Shown piece by piece: positions 35,551 to 46,776 of a DNA stretch of 64,000 nucleotides (position 1 is its first letter; each line of letters opens with the position of its first letter). Origin of the DNA: Shewanella sp. HN-41 (GTDB lineage: Bacteria > Pseudomonadota > Gammaproteobacteria > Enterobacterales > Shewanellaceae); contig NZ_AFOZ01000031.1 of assembly GCF_000217915.1 (NCBI RefSeq), forward strand, positions 62,001 through 126,000. The letters run 5' to 3'. The translations under genes were made by a program, and so were the position numbers. A model generated the notes under the pieces. That model was not told the DNA's origin. It did not search any database and saw only the letters and a list, made by a program, of their open reading frames with translations.

Positions 35551-37797
35551 TTACACTCGCAATAGTTTATTCACGGGAAGATCGCGGATCCTCAGCCCCG
35601 TCGCCGCAAAAATTGCATTGGTTAAGCTCGGGGCGACGGGCGGCACACCCGGCTCACCTACGCCTGCAGGCGCAGCATTAGACTCGATAATGACTACCTC
35701 AATAGCGGGGGTTTGGGGGAGCCGCAGCAAAGGATAATCGTGGAAATTCGATTGCTGCACTTTGCCCTCTTTGTAAGTGATTTCCCCCATCAAGGCTAAA
35801 CTCAGACCAAACACAATTGCGCCTTCAGTCTGCGCTTTTACCCTATCGGGGTTAACTATCGTGCCCGCATCGATAGCAGCGATGGCATTCAGCACTTTAA
35901 GCTGTTTATCTTCGCTCACCTCCACCAGCATGGCCACGGCGACATAACTGACAAAACTGCGGTGTACGGCAAAACCCCAGCCCTGATTTTTACCTGCCTT
36001 GGGTGCCTTAGCTTGGGCTTTTTCGACCGCGTCGATTACCCCAAAATAGCGGCTCACGTCCACGGGGTGACGATTAAGATCTTCGCCATAGTTGCCGTAT
36101 TTAAATTGTTGGTCGGTAAAGGTCTCACGCCTTGCTTCACCTAACAGGCTACGCCACATTGCTGGGCAAGAAACCTGAGAACGATGAGCCATTTCATCGA
36201 CAAAACTGCCGACACTAAAACCGTGCTGAATGTTACACACAGAGCGCATCCAACCAATACGGCTATGCGCCTGCGCTTTTACCGCTTCGTATCTTAAATT
36301 CGGCAAAGCAAAGGGTACATCCACAAAGCCTAAATCCAACTCACCACCAGAGGGATATTCCACCCCTTCGGCAAAGGTTGAACTGATCGATGGAAACCCC
36401 GTACGGGCTAAAAGCGCGGTCGGTTTGTTGTTGGCATCGAACAGTGCCTGATAGGACTGGGCGCTGATAGCATGGTAATAACCGTTTTGGATCTCATCCT
36501 CGCGGCTCCAACTCACCTTAATTGGACGCTTGAATTGCTTCGATAACAGCGCGGCTTCGACACTAAAATCAGGTTTAGATTTACGCCCAAAACCGCCACC
36601 CAATAGGGTGACATTCACTTTAACCGCCTCTTCTTCCATACCCAGCGCAGCGGCCACATTTTGTTGTGTGCTTTGGGGAGTTTGGGTCGACGCCCAGATT
36701 TCACAGCTCTTTTCAGTCACATGGGCGGTGGCAACAGGCGGCTCGATAGAGGAATGGATTAAATAAGGCACGGTATAAACCGCCTTTAACGTATTCGCCT
36801 CGGGCCAGTTTGTGATCTCATCACCAGCTTGGCGCACGACGTTACCGCTTTGCTGAACTCGCTCGACAAGCTCCTTCAAATAAAGACTTGAATCATGCTG
36901 ACTGTTGCCGGCCTGAGTCCAAGTGACCTTTAATGCTTTGCGCCCTTCAAGGGCACTCCAAGTATTTGTGGCGATAACAGCAACGCCGCCCAAAGCCTGA
37001 AACGCGGGTGCGCCCTGAGGGGTTGGCAAACGATATACATCCACTACGCCGGCCACTTTGCGCGTCGCGGTATCGTCCAAGCTTGCCACATCACTCCCAA
37101 GCACAGGCGGGCGCATGATGCTGGCGTAGAGCATACCATCGACTTTAATATCGTAACCATAAATTGCACTGCCGCTTAACATGGCATCCATATCAACGAT
37201 TTGGCGCGATGCACCTATCTGCTTGAAATCTTTAACCTCTTTAAAGGTTAACGACTCAAGCGCGGGTACGGGTTGCTCTGATGCGGCTAACGCTAACTCA
37301 CCGAACTTGGCCGAGCGGCCCGATTTAGCATGCAGCACTCTATGGCTGGCGGTATGCACCTCGCTCAGGGGGACTTTCCAGCGCGCGGCGGCGGCTTGCT
37401 CTAGCATGGTTCTTGCCATCGCCCCCATCTGACGCATGCGGTCGTAATTTTCACGAATACTGCGGCTACCATCGGTATTCTGGCTGCCGTAGCGCTTATC
37501 GGCTAAGCCTTGAATAGGGACAATTTTATCCCAATCCGCTTCTAACTCTTCGGCTAATACTTGCAGGATGCCGGTTCTGATCCCCTGTCCCATCTCGGAA
37601 CGGTGGCAAGTGAGATACACTTTGTCGTCTTCACCAATGGCAATAAACAGATTCAGCCGCGCTTCTTTATCCTGAGCCAGCGCCATGGGGCTCCAGGTTA
37701 ATCCACTCGCCCCTAAGGCGAGTCCGCCCCCCACTGCACCAAACAGTTTTAACACATCGCGGCGGCTTAAATTTTCTACGGCAGTAAAAGTACTCAT
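35551..37797 (-). CDS. Molybdopterin-binding large subunit, isoquinoline 1-oxidoreductase type
   Basis: The 748-aa protein is a xanthine-oxidase-family Moco subunit of the IorB/aldehyde dehydrogenase type. It has a Tat signal (LSRRDVLKLFGAVGGG, Arg12-Arg13), so the enzyme is exported folded. Moco motifs include GGGFGRKS, and the catalytic Glu is in GVGEPGVPPVAP near the C-terminus. It pairs with the 2Fe-2S subunit upstream; electrons likely pass to a periplasmic or membrane acceptor. The substrate (N-heterocycle or aldehyde) cannot be told. The ATG at 37797 follows AGGAGG and is one base after the small-subunit stop. Confidence 0.9.
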   Translation of the reverse strand: MSTFTAVENLSRRDVLKLFGAVGGGLALGASGLTWSPMALAQDKEARLNLFIAIGEDDKVYLTCHRSEMGQGIRTGILQVLAEELEADWDKIVPIQGLADKRYGSQNTDGSRSIRENYDRMRQMGAMARTMLEQAAAARWKVPLSEVHTASHRVLHAKSGRSAKFGELALAASEQPVPALESLTFKEVKDFKQIGASRQIVDMDAMLSGSAIYGYDIKVDGMLYASIMRPPVLGSDVASLDDTATRKVAGVVDVYRLPTPQGAPAFQALGGVAVIATNTWSALEGRKALKVTWTQAGNSQHDSSLYLKELVERVQQSGNVVRQAGDEITNWPEANTLKAVYTVPYLIHSSIEPPVATAHVTEKSCEIWASTQTPQSTQQNVAAALGMEEEAVKVNVTLLGGGFGRKSKPDFSVEAALLSKQFKRPIKVSWSREDEIQNGYYHAISAQSYQALFDANNKPTALLARTGFPSISSTFAEGVEYPSGGELDLGFVDVPFALPNLRYEAVKAQAHSRIGWMRSVCNIQHGFSVGSFVDEMAHRSQVSCPAMWRSLLGEARRETFTDQQFKYGNYGEDLNRHPVDVSRYFGVIDAVEKAQAKAPKAGKNQGWGFAVHRSFVSYVAVAMLVEVSEDKQLKVLNAIAAIDAGTIVNPDRVKAQTEGAIVFGLSLALMGEITYKEGKVQQSNFHDYPLLRLPQTPAIEVVIIESNAAPAGVGEPGVPPVAPSLTNAIFAATGLRIRDLPVNKLLRV

Positions 37798-37798
37798 A

Positions 37799-38302
37799 TT
37801 AGCCCTCCTGTTTGGCATAGTCTTGCAGTGCCGCTTTAATCCGTGGGTAGGTGCCGCAGCGGCAGATATTCCCCGACATGGCCGAGTTGATTTGCTCCTC
37901 TGTGGGCTTAGGATGCTGCGCCACTAACGCCGCAGCCGACATCAGTTGGCCCGCCTGACAATAGCCACACTGGGGCACGTTATGTTCGGCCCAAGCATTT
38001 TTAAGCTTTTGATTATCAAGCCCTTCAATCGTTGTCAGTCGTTTTCCCTGTGCCTGCCCCAAACTGGTTAAGCAAGCGCGTACGGGTTGGCCGTCTAAAT
38101 GCACAGTGCAAGCACCGCATAGCCCTGCACCGCAGCCATATTTAGTGCCTGTGAGGCCTAACATATCCCGTAGTGCCCACAGGATTGGCATCTTAGGATC
38201 GGCATCTAAGGTAAATGATTTACCGTTGATGGAAAGTGTTTGGGTGGAAGCTATGGTACTGGCTTCCTTGACGACGGCTTGGGTGGATAATACTTCTGCC
38301 AT
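37799..38302 (-). CDS. 2Fe-2S small subunit, isoquinoline 1-oxidoreductase type
   Basis: The 167-aa protein has two [2Fe-2S] domains: plant-ferredoxin type [16 protein letters not shown] with a distal ACL, and the helical type CGYCQAGQ...[12 protein letters not shown]. It transfers electrons from the Moco of the large subunit. No signal peptide is visible, so it would be exported by piggy-back with the Tat-bearing partner. The first 20 residues are extra compared with the core family. Its stop is one base ahead of the large-subunit start, indicating coupled translation. Confidence 0.92.
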   Translation of the reverse strand: MAEVLSTQAVVKEASTIASTQTLSINGKSFTLDADPKMPILWALRDMLGLTGTKYGCGAGLCGACTVHLDGQPVRACLTSLGQAQGKRLTTIEGLDNQKLKNAWAEHNVPQCGYCQAGQLMSAAALVAQHPKPTEEQINSAMSGNICRCGTYPRIKAALQDYAKQEG

Positions 38303-38305
38303 AAC

Positions 38306-39088
38306 TCACTCCTTAAGTGCCAACCACGACGCAAGATCGGCTTGGGTATCAATATCAATTGCGGCGCGGGGTAGTGTTATAGCGACTAACGCTCCCTGCT
38401 CTGCTTGTTGTTTTAAAATAGATTTCGCTCCGCGATCACCACTCAAGTGAGTGAGCAGAGGCAATGTTGCGGCATTAAAAATAGCAGGTACGCCCACATC
38501 ACCCAAATAATGGGCGGCAACCTCTTTACCCGTTTCATACCATGTCAAAATCAGTTGTCGATAATCATCGGTGCTCAGGGCCACTTGGTCAGCGAGCGTC
38601 AGCAGCATGGCATCAAAGCCTTGCTCCTTCGCATAAGTTGCCGCCAAACTCACAGAGGAGGCCAACCCCATATGCCACTGTGGATTGACTAAAATATCAA
38701 AGGGCTGACGGGAATGAAGTTCGGCTAATAATGGCTGCAATATGTGCTGGTGAGCACCGAGTATGACTAACAGAGGCATATGCTGGGGAGAATGAGTGCC
38801 TTGGCACTCCAAATCTAGATCTTGGCAATAAAGCTGTTGTAAACGCTCAACATGGGTGCTGATGATGGCTTGTTCACTGATTCCAATCGCACTATGTGAT
38901 GGTACACGTTGCGCTAACTTAATTCCCTCAAAGCGCCGGCTCTCACCCGCCGCGAGTACCACAATCAGCAGTCGTTTGGATAAAAGTGGCGCTTGCTCTG
39001 TCAACGTTAGCGCGGCCGACTTTGGCACTGTCGAACCGGGCAGTGTCGACGCTAGTGCAGCAGACTTTTGCACTGGCGGCAATGTCAT
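38306..39088 (-). CDS. MocA-like molybdenum cofactor nucleotidyltransferase
   Basis: The 260-aa product has the NTP-transferase motif LIVVLAAGESRRFEGIKLAQ (about 43-62; quoted up to 20) and GDVGVPAIF near residue 205. MocA-type enzymes add CMP (or GMP) to molybdopterin for xanthine-oxidase-family enzymes, fitting the neighbouring hydroxylase. A Ser/Ala/Pro-rich extension covers the first 40 residues. The ATG at 39088 overlaps the xdhC-like stop (TGATG), which I prefer to a TTG one codon upstream. Confidence 0.85.
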   Translation of the reverse strand: MTLPPVQKSAALASTLPGSTVPKSAALTLTEQAPLLSKRLLIVVLAAGESRRFEGIKLAQRVPSHSAIGISEQAIISTHVERLQQLYCQDLDLECQGTHSPQHMPLLVILGAHQHILQPLLAELHSRQPFDILVNPQWHMGLASSVSLAATYAKEQGFDAMLLTLADQVALSTDDYRQLILTWYETGKEVAAHYLGDVGVPAIFNAATLPLLTHLSGDRGAKSILKQQAEQGALVAITLPRAAIDIDTQADLASWLALKE

Positions 39089-40104
39089 CAACGCATTATC
39101 TCATCGAGATGTTTTAAGGTCGCGCCATGGAGCACGCCGTGGCATTGGGCCAAAATACTTAAGGCCACTGCACTCGGTAACTCGCCGCCAAGGGCAAGCC
39201 CTGCGGGGGCTGAAAACACCCCAGAAAAAGATTCAGCACTGAGCCCCGCCATCCCTAGTACTTTGTCCCGCCTGTGAGCAGGACCAAGCAAGGCGACATA
39301 GGCGAGTGGATGGGCTTGAATGACCTTCAATGCCGCAGCATCTAAGCCCACGTTATGATTCATCACCACGGCGCAATCCAATTGGGCGATATGATTGGCG
39401 GTTAATTCCTCCGCACTAAGTTTCACTATATGGGCATGGGGGAAATCCGCCGTTCTGGCATAGGCGGTGCGGCTATCGAAAACGGTCACTTGCCAGCCTA
39501 AGGTATGGGCTATGTTGGCCATGGGCTTAGCGTCGATACCACCGCCAAAAATCCCGAGGTGGAATCTTGGCCTTAGTGGGATCACGAGCGACTGTTCCTC
39601 CCCTTGGGTAAAGACGCCCGTTCGCACAAAATCACTGGTGGGGAACGGCGCCGCAGTTTCAGGATAGAAGGTGGCATGATACAGGCGCGCATCCGCACTA
39701 GATTTCACTAACGGCAGCTGGTAGAACCCCGATTGACCATGGCGAAATGCCTGCACGAGTTCAATTAGGCCGAGATCGTGATTCTCTTTTAACAATGGGA
39801 TCAACATGATATCTACGATACCGCCACAACCGAGTCGATAACTCGCATCGGACTCATCGCTGGCGTCATAGGTCACGCACATGACTTGCTTAGCCTGCAT
39901 AGCATGTTGAGCATGGCGGCGTAGGTCGGCTTCTAAGCAGCCACCGCTTAATATTCCCGCCTCCTGACCAAATTCGTGAAACAACATCATGGCGCCGGGT
40001 TTACGGTAAGCTGAGCCTTGAATCGCCGTGATCACCGCCAACACCCAAGCGTCATCTGCCAGCGGTAACCAATGCTCTAGTAAATCTTCGATTTGGTGAT
40101 CCAT
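39088..40104 (-). CDS. XdhC/CoxI-family molybdenum hydroxylase maturation protein
   Basis: The 338-aa protein has the XdhC/CoxI architecture: an N-terminal domain (VLAVITAIQGSAYRKPGAMM, SGGCLEADLRRHA, RLGCGGIVDIML) and a C-terminal Rossmann fold (FHLGIFGGGIDAKPM, DSRTAYARTADFP, APAGLALGGELPSAVALSIL). XdhC proteins protect and insert the sulfurated Moco into their partner enzyme. It is the first gene of a four-gene operon with the MocA-like protein and the two hydroxylase subunits. Confidence 0.92.
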   Translation of the reverse strand: MDHQIEDLLEHWLPLADDAWVLAVITAIQGSAYRKPGAMMLFHEFGQEAGILSGGCLEADLRRHAQHAMQAKQVMCVTYDASDESDASYRLGCGGIVDIMLIPLLKENHDLGLIELVQAFRHGQSGFYQLPLVKSSADARLYHATFYPETAAPFPTSDFVRTGVFTQGEEQSLVIPLRPRFHLGIFGGGIDAKPMANIAHTLGWQVTVFDSRTAYARTADFPHAHIVKLSAEELTANHIAQLDCAVVMNHNVGLDAAALKVIQAHPLAYVALLGPAHRRDKVLGMAGLSAESFSGVFSAPAGLALGGELPSAVALSILAQCHGVLHGATLKHLDEIMR

Positions 40105-40352
40105 CCGCAGGGCTCCGCTGGGTGATAAATGTTTAAGAAGGGGTAAATCATCTTTAAATTAAACCTCGTATCGCTTAGGCACAATAATGAGGCTGTTGCA
40201 GTAACACGTTAGCAAAGACGTTTCTATTTTGATAGGGGCAATAGTTTACAAAAAGTGTCGCATTAGAAATTGCTGAATGAATTGGACGGGAATTGACATC
40301 CGTGTCGTATTAGAGGGCTGTTAGGTTTATCTTCGCACTGGGTAAAGGCAAA

Positions 40353-42092
40353 TTAGAACTGATATTCCCCCGCCTTAGTGCGCAACATTTGGGATTGATT
40401 GTCGAGGCTAATGGAAGTCGATTCAATCTGTTCGATGATTTGTGATACCTCACGGGAGTTATCGCGGATCACCACCAGACTCGTCGCAATTTCTTTGGAT
40501 ACTAATGATTGCTCCTCGGTTGACGTCGCCACTTGAGAATTGATCCCATGGATAGCGGCCGTGCTATGGCGAATATCCTCAAATACTGTCACTATGCGTT
40601 GTAACTCTGTGCTGGCCTTTTGCATTAACGTCGCAGCTTGAGTCACCGATGTGCCCACTTGATTGGTGCGACTTTGCAGACTGGCGACGATATCATCGAT
40701 TTCCTTAGTGGAATCTTGGGTACGCTGGGCTAACGAACGCACTTCATCTGCCACCACCGCGAAGCCTCGCCCTTGTTCCCCCGCTCTCGCAGCCTCAATC
40801 GCCGCATTCAGTGCCAGTAAATTGGTTTGTTCTGCAATGGCCTTAATGACACCGAGTACATTACTGACTTGCGTACTTTGACTGACCAGATGCTGCATAG
40901 ACTCCTGAGTATTAGTGAACTCAGTTTCTAGCACTGTCATAGCACTCAGTGCCTCGGCAACGGTTTGCTGACCAACACCCACGTGGGTCTCATTCTCCGC
41001 AGCGCGCATTTCAGCATTAGAGGTACTCTCGCTCACATGCACTAAGGTGGTGGTCATTTCCTCCATTGCACTGGCGCTGGCATCGAGTTCTTTCGCCACC
41101 CGATTTGAGCTTTCCCGTGAAACTTGAATTGATGTTTTTGTCTGTTTTGCTAATTCGGCGACCTCCTTCGCAATGCCATCTGTCGTGGAGAGAGAACTGG
41201 CAAGTGAGGCAATAAACAAATTGATTTGACTAACAATTTCGCCTATTTCACCTTGGGTCGAGACCGAAATCCGCCGAGCAAGATTTTTTGAATGCTGGAT
41301 ATCGAGCAACTCCCTACAGGTTTGTACTATCGGTGTAACAATCCGGCTTTTAACGATAAAAAATCCACCAACAGCGACTAAAATCACAATGAACAATACC
41401 AGTTGTGACCAATTCAACGCGGCATGGAGCAAGTCTAGCCTATTGTTCACTTCGCTCTCGGTACGTTTATCCAGCGCCGTAAAAAATTCATCTATGGGCT
41501 GCATGATCTTGGCTTTTTCTCTATGGTATTGATCGCTATGTAGTAGTTCCCTCGCCATGGCGAGATCAGGTTCTCCTTTTATACTGTAGGTTTGGGTATT
41601 AGGGTCCATAAAAATGCCTTTAACGGCATTCATGGCTTTCACTTCGAGGGCGACTAACGCATCTGAATTTTGTTGGGCTTGTTCGAGGTAACGAAATTCT
41701 TCATCTGAGAAACCAAGGGATTGCATTTGGGTCTTTATCGCAACTCTGGAACCATCGTGCTTTGGCTTATCACCATAATTAAGCACTAAGTCCCAGTAAA
41801 TCTGGTGATATTTTTCAGGCCTGGGTTTTTCACCATTTCGAATGGCTAAAATATCCATATACATTTTTTCGTACTTCTCATCACCCGTAACAGCGTAGGT
41901 TCGTGCGAACCGGGTGAGGTCATCGGAGCTTTGCCTTAATTCATCGGCGATTTGATAGGACTGATAACGAATACTGGCTGCATCATTAAAGAGTTCAATT
42001 CTAGACTTTACATTAAAACTCAGTAATGCCGTTATCAGCGCACTAGCGACTATGGTTGTAAATACCATAGTCATCATTGTTTTTGTTTTCAT
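40353..42092 (-). CDS. Methyl-accepting chemotaxis protein with large periplasmic domain
   Basis: The 579-aa chemoreceptor has membrane helices at about residues 6-27 and 220-243 and a periplasmic helical sensor domain between them. HAMP follows at about 245-295, then the signalling domain with [20 protein letters not shown]. The ATG at 42092 sits after GAGGAAAGT, far better than the upstream in-frame candidate. No methylation-enzyme docking pentapeptide is seen at the end (AGEYQF). The sensor resembles four-helix-bundle types; its ligand is unknown. Confidence 0.92.
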   Translation of the reverse strand: MKTKTMMTMVFTTIVASALITALLSFNVKSRIELFNDAASIRYQSYQIADELRQSSDDLTRFARTYAVTGDEKYEKMYMDILAIRNGEKPRPEKYHQIYWDLVLNYGDKPKHDGSRVAIKTQMQSLGFSDEEFRYLEQAQQNSDALVALEVKAMNAVKGIFMDPNTQTYSIKGEPDLAMARELLHSDQYHREKAKIMQPIDEFFTALDKRTESEVNNRLDLLHAALNWSQLVLFIVILVAVGGFFIVKSRIVTPIVQTCRELLDIQHSKNLARRISVSTQGEIGEIVSQINLFIASLASSLSTTDGIAKEVAELAKQTKTSIQVSRESSNRVAKELDASASAMEEMTTTLVHVSESTSNAEMRAAENETHVGVGQQTVAEALSAMTVLETEFTNTQESMQHLVSQSTQVSNVLGVIKAIAEQTNLLALNAAIEAARAGEQGRGFAVVADEVRSLAQRTQDSTKEIDDIVASLQSRTNQVGTSVTQAATLMQKASTELQRIVTVFEDIRHSTAAIHGINSQVATSTEEQSLVSKEIATSLVVIRDNSREVSQIIEQIESTSISLDNQSQMLRTKAGEYQF

Positions 42093-42339
42093 ACTTTCCT
42101 CAATTAAGAGACGGAAGGACAACTTTAAGTCTAGGTGGAAAGTATTAAAACCGAGGGAAAAATACAGGAATATTCTTTTAATCTATGTAGTTGCGAGCAA
42201 TTCTCACTCGCAAAACCATGATAACTTAACGAAATGCTTAGGACATATACCTATCGAGATGCAATGGTATTCTCGTTAACAAGGCTATGAGTGTGACACA
42301 AAAATCGCCGTCACCGCCAAAGGTGTCTGCACGCTTTGA

Positions 42340-42984
42340 TTAGAGCAGTAGCTGATCGGCCACAAAAGGATTGTGCTCGCGCTCTTCCCCAAAGGTCGAC
42401 ATAGGACCATGACCCGGAATAAATTCGACATCAGTACCTAAGGGCCACAGTTTTTCGGTGATCGAATGAATTAAATCCTGATGATTTGATTGGGGAAAAT
42501 CGGTACGACCAATGGAGCTTCTGAAGAGAATATCTCCCACCCAAGCCAATTTTGATGGCGCAGAGTAAAAGGCAATATGCCCAGGTGTATGCCCAGGACA
42601 GTGGAGCACTGACAGGGTTTGTTCTCCTAGGGTAACAAGATCACCTTCCTCGAGGTATTGGTCCGGTTCAAATGCCTCGCAATGGGGAAAACCAAAGTTT
42701 TGACTCTGTTTAGGTAAATTATCGATCCAATATTTATCAGCAATATGGGGGCCAATAATGGGAATATTCTCCGCTTGGGCAAGGGATTTTGCCCCCCCTA
42801 TATGGTCGATATGCCCGTGGGTCAGAAGGATTTTTTTCAGCGTCAACCCTAGTTTAGCCACCTCTGCTTGAATGCGATCTATGTTCCCTCCCGGATCGAC
42901 GACCGCCGCGCATTTGGTTTTCTCACACCAGATCAAACTGCAATTTTGCTGAAAAGGTGTCACTGGAATAATTTGATACTTCAT
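42340..42984 (-). CDS. YcbL-type metallo-beta-lactamase-fold hydrolase
   Basis: The 214-aa enzyme has the metal-binding motif THGHIDHIGG (residues about 55-64), CPGHTPGH (His near 131), GDILFRSSIGRTDFP (bridging Asp) and a final IPGHGP (His). This is the YcbL/GloB-like group of type II glyoxalase relatives, which hydrolyse S-D-lactoylglutathione or similar thioesters. It is monocistronic. Confidence 0.88.
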   Translation of the reverse strand: MKYQIIPVTPFQQNCSLIWCEKTKCAAVVDPGGNIDRIQAEVAKLGLTLKKILLTHGHIDHIGGAKSLAQAENIPIIGPHIADKYWIDNLPKQSQNFGFPHCEAFEPDQYLEEGDLVTLGEQTLSVLHCPGHTPGHIAFYSAPSKLAWVGDILFRSSIGRTDFPQSNHQDLIHSITEKLWPLGTDVEFIPGHGPMSTFGEEREHNPFVADQLLL

Positions 42985-43164
42985 TGCTTCAATCTCGTGT
43001 TATCCATAGGCGATAGATTACGCTAAGAGGCTCATCATGGCTCAATTTTTTCAAATTAAAATTGATCTTAACCAAAGCCTAATCAAAAAGTTCCAACTTG
43101 CAGGAACAGGGCTTTTGTATACAATCTGCCAATATCCCCAAAGCCATCCCTTAGAGGTTGATTG

Positions 43165-44454
43165 ATGAAACCCGATATTGTTCTTGCTGGTGTGCTTGCC
43201 AAAAAACATACCTTTACCCTACCCCTCGATTATCAGCATCCGATCGCCACCCAAATTAAAGTTTTTGCCAGAGAACTCTGTAGCACTGAAAATAAAGATA
43301 AAAAGCTTCCCTACTTAGTGTTCTTCCAAGGCGGCCCAGGGTTTGCCGCCATGCGTCCCGCCAGTAATAGTGGTTGGATCCGCCGCGCACTAAAAGAATA
43401 TCGAGTACTACTGCTCGATCAGCGCGGCACAGGATTATCGACACCGATTAATTACCAGAGCCTTAAACATTTAACCCCCATAGAACAGGCGCAATACCTC
43501 GGCCACTTTAGAGCCGACAATATCATTCGTGATGCAGAAGCCATTCGAGCCCAGCTTTGCCCCGCCGATAAATGGGCGATTCTCGGCCAAAGTTTTGGGG
43601 GATTTTGCGTTTTGCATTATCTGAGTGCTGTCCCTAAAGGCGTGAGTGAAGCCTATATCACAGGGGGGATTCCATCTTTAACCCGTCACAGTGATGAGGT
43701 GTATCAAGCTACCTATCAACGTGTGCTCGCAAAAAACAACGCTTTCTTCCAGCGGTTTCACGATGCCCAACATTTAGTCACACGCTTAGCGAAGCACTTA
43801 ATTGACAATGAAGTGTATTTAGCCACGGGGGAACGTCTCACCGTTGAAATGTTGCAACTGCTTGGCATTAACTTAGGCATGGAGCAAGGTCCCGAGTCTG
43901 TCTATTATCTGCTAGAGCAAGCCCTGATCAATACCCCCTCTGGTATAGAAGTTAATCCATTATTTTTAAATCATTTTTGCCAACTACTCGACTATAACAC
44001 TAACCCGATTTTTGCCCTGCTACACGAGGCCATCTATTGCCAGCAGAGCGCATCCCAGTGGGCGGCGCACAGGGTAAGACAAGCATTTCCCGCCTTTAAC
44101 TACCAAGTCGGTAAGCCTTTCCTTTTCACTGGCGAAATGATTTACCCTTGGATGTTCGACCAATTTAGCCACCTCAGGCCACTCAAAGCCGCGGCAGAAA
44201 TTCTGGCCAGCAAATCCGACTGGCCAGCGCTGTATAATCTTGAGCAACTGAGCCATAACCGTGTGCCCGTTGCTGCCGCCATTTACAGCGAGGATATGTT
44301 TGTCGAAATGCAATACAGCCTGGAGTCCGCCCAGCAAATCGGCCAGCTAAAATATTGGCTCACATCGGAATATGAACATAATGGGATCCGCATGGATGGC
44401 GAGCGGATTTTAGATAAACTGATCAGTTTGAATCGGGGTGAACTCTTAAGATAA
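43165..44454 (+). CDS. Alpha/beta hydrolase, proline iminopeptidase-like (S33)
   Basis: The 429-aa protein is an S33-type peptidase: oxyanion loop FFQGGPGFA (about 54-62), LLLDQRGTGLST (about 88-99) and the nucleophile elbow LGQSFGGF with Ser near residue 143. The catalytic Asp is likely in SEDMF near 377 and the His in SEYEHNGIR near 410. It would release N-terminal residues, possibly proline, from peptides in the cytoplasm. The ATG at 43165 follows GAGG and is preferred to the TTG one codon earlier. Confidence 0.9.
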   Translation: MKPDIVLAGVLAKKHTFTLPLDYQHPIATQIKVFARELCSTENKDKKLPYLVFFQGGPGFAAMRPASNSGWIRRALKEYRVLLLDQRGTGLSTPINYQSLKHLTPIEQAQYLGHFRADNIIRDAEAIRAQLCPADKWAILGQSFGGFCVLHYLSAVPKGVSEAYITGGIPSLTRHSDEVYQATYQRVLAKNNAFFQRFHDAQHLVTRLAKHLIDNEVYLATGERLTVEMLQLLGINLGMEQGPESVYYLLEQALINTPSGIEVNPLFLNHFCQLLDYNTNPIFALLHEAIYCQQSASQWAAHRVRQAFPAFNYQVGKPFLFTGEMIYPWMFDQFSHLRPLKAAAEILASKSDWPALYNLEQLSHNRVPVAAAIYSEDMFVEMQYSLESAQQIGQLKYWLTSEYEHNGIRMDGERILDKLISLNRGELLR

Positions 44455-44553
44455 ATGTTAATTTTAAGGGTTAATTAAGTTAACGCTGACATTATAAACC
44501 TGCTCCTCATCTATTGAGTGATTTTGGCTAGTTTCAACGACCTATTTCCGTAT

Positions 44554-44583
44554 GAGTAAACCGTTTTGGTTTACTCTTTTTTT
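44554..44583 (+). terminator. Terminator after the S33 hydrolase gene
   Basis: GAGTAAACC pairs with GGTTTACTC around GTTTT and is followed by seven T residues. It lies about 100 bases after the hydrolase stop and before the convergent topB end. Confidence 0.85.
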
Positions 44584-44658
44584 ACCAAAATTTATGGCTA
44601 TTTCCAGCTATTGTTTAATGGCCGGAAATTCCCCTAAAACCAATGACACTCGTGCCTA

Positions 44659-46776
44659 TCAAACCTCAGCAGCCACTTTGCGTGTTCGACTCCGAGTCCC
44701 TGAACTCGCACTCGACTTTTTCGCACTGCTACTTGTCGTTGTACTTGTTTTAGCGGTACTTGCCGTGCCAGTGCGTTTTGCAGAGCTAGAGGCTTTACGG
44801 TAAGGCGACTTGCGATAACCAGATTTATTCCCAGCCGTTTTACGATAACCTTGGCCTTTTAAACCATTCAGCGCTGTTGGCAGTTGTTCCCCCGCATTCT
44901 GGATAAGTGTCGATAATGTGCCGAGCAGTGGCTGCATAAAGGCTTGATAGGAGGTTTCTTTATGGCAAATGCCATTCAAGCTTGCCTCCCAAAGCGCCGT
45001 CATATCTGGCGTAGTCGCGCTCGCCGGCAGACTGTTGATTAACCCCTTACCCACATCTGTCGAGACGATGGATTTACCTAAGCGTTGTAAAAAACCACGT
45101 TTAAACAACAGTTCAATGATACCCGCACGGGTAGCTTCAGTGCCTAATCCATCGGTTTCTTTGAGAATTTTACGGATCTCAGGGTCGGTCACATAACGGC
45201 TGATCCCCGTCATGGCACTGAGTAAGGTGGCATCGGTAAAGGCTTTCGGTGGCTGGGTATTTTTCTCCAGCAATTCGCCTCGAGTACAATGCAAAGCCTG
45301 CCCCAATTTCAGAGGCGGTAACTGGCCGATAAACTCATCACTATCCTCATCGTCCTTGCCAGTACTTCCCTGCGTTGACTCGTTGCCACTCGTCTTACTG
45401 CCATTAGGCTCTTGGCGGGCAAAGAGTTGTTTCCAGCCTAGGGACTGATCCTGGCGTGCCTTAGTATTAAATAAGCCACCCTCGATAGTCACTTGCACTG
45501 TGGTTTCACTGTAACAATAGGCCGGATAAAACTGGGCTAAGTACTGGCGGACAATATGCAGGTAAAGTTGCTTTTCTCGCAGGCTTAAGCTCGATAGATT
45601 AGCGGTTTTCTCGGTGGGGACTATGGCATGGTGGGCATCCACTTTCTTATCATCCCACGCCTTAGATTTAAGCTGGGGATCGGGCACATCAGCACCTTGC
45701 AATAACTCGCCAGCACCCAGACTCACCGCCCTGAGCACCGCTGGTGCGAGCTTATGTTGCTCTAAGGGTAAATAACGGCTGTCGGAGCGCGGATAGGTAA
45801 TAAGTTTATGGCGTTCGTATAAGCTCTGGCAGGTATCGAGCACGTCTTTAGCGCTCATGCCAAAACGTTTCGCCGCATCAATTTGTAATGCAGATAAACT
45901 GTAGGGTAAAGGCGGATGTTGTTTCTTATCCTTAGAGGCCAATTGCGTCACTAAGGCGGGTTTATTACTGATGCGACTCACCACATTTTGCGCTAACCCT
46001 CTGGCTAACACTCGTCCTTCTTCATCCATGTACGGCAGGCAGGCTTCGCTGGGTTGCCACTTGGCACTGAAGGTTTCCTGCTTTTCTGTTGCCAAATGGG
46101 CCAACACTTCATAGAAAGGTTTAGATTGAAAATTAGCAATCTCTTCATCACGGCGGACCACTAGCCCGAGTAAAGGAGTTTGCACTCGGCCGACGGACAA
46201 CACGCCTTGATAGCCGACCTTTTTACCTTGAATGGTATAAGCGCGGGTCATATTCATGCCGTAGAGCCAATCGGCGCGGCTACGGGCTAAGGCCGAGGTA
46301 GACAAAGGAATAAACTCACGATTACTACGAAGTTGGGTTAATGCCCGTTTTACAGCCTGTGGGTTTAAGTCGCTGATCAATAAACGCTGGGTTTGATGTA
46401 ATTTATCGCCAGTCACCCCAAGATAGGCTATCACTTCATCGACCAACAGCTGGCCTTCGCGGTCTGGATCGCCCGCATTAACGAGTGTATTGGCTTGTTT
46501 TACTAGCTTTTTTAACACTGAGAGTTGACTGCGGGTCGCCGCCTTTGGTTTTAGTTGCCATTTGTCCGGCACTATTGGTAAATGTTCAAATTTCCAAGAC
46601 TTATATTCTGGGTTGTAGGCATCGGGCTGCGCCTGTTCGAGCAAATGACCGACACACCAAGACACACAATCGCCATTGGCAGCTTCGATAAATCCATCGC
46701 CTTTTTTATGGGGTTTAGGCAATACATCGGCAATGGCCCGCCCTAGGCTAGGTTTTTCTGCGATATAGAGGATCAT
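44659..46776 (-). CDS. topB: DNA topoisomerase III
   Basis: This 705-aa type IA topoisomerase decatenates DNA. The Toprim domain has [15 protein letters not shown] (catalytic Glu) and [12 protein letters not shown] (DxDxE). The active-site tyrosine is in [13 protein letters not shown] near residue 325. Family motifs [15 protein letters not shown] and [14 protein letters not shown] are present. The C-terminal 60 residues are a Ser/Thr/Lys/Arg-rich tail instead of a zinc domain. [10 protein letters not shown] at 46776 is the typical start; the upstream five codons are unlikely to be translated. Confidence 0.95.
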   Translation of the reverse strand: MILYIAEKPSLGRAIADVLPKPHKKGDGFIEAANGDCVSWCVGHLLEQAQPDAYNPEYKSWKFEHLPIVPDKWQLKPKAATRSQLSVLKKLVKQANTLVNAGDPDREGQLLVDEVIAYLGVTGDKLHQTQRLLISDLNPQAVKRALTQLRSNREFIPLSTSALARSRADWLYGMNMTRAYTIQGKKVGYQGVLSVGRVQTPLLGLVVRRDEEIANFQSKPFYEVLAHLATEKQETFSAKWQPSEACLPYMDEEGRVLARGLAQNVVSRISNKPALVTQLASKDKKQHPPLPYSLSALQIDAAKRFGMSAKDVLDTCQSLYERHKLITYPRSDSRYLPLEQHKLAPAVLRAVSLGAGELLQGADVPDPQLKSKAWDDKKVDAHHAIVPTEKTANLSSLSLREKQLYLHIVRQYLAQFYPAYCYSETTVQVTIEGGLFNTKARQDQSLGWKQLFARQEPNGSKTSGNESTQGSTGKDDEDSDEFIGQLPPLKLGQALHCTRGELLEKNTQPPKAFTDATLLSAMTGISRYVTDPEIRKILKETDGLGTEATRAGIIELLFKRGFLQRLGKSIVSTDVGKGLINSLPASATTPDMTALWEASLNGICHKETSYQAFMQPLLGTLSTLIQNAGEQLPTALNGLKGQGYRKTAGNKSGYRKSPYRKASSSAKRTGTASTAKTSTTTSSSAKKSSASSGTRSRTRKVAAEV

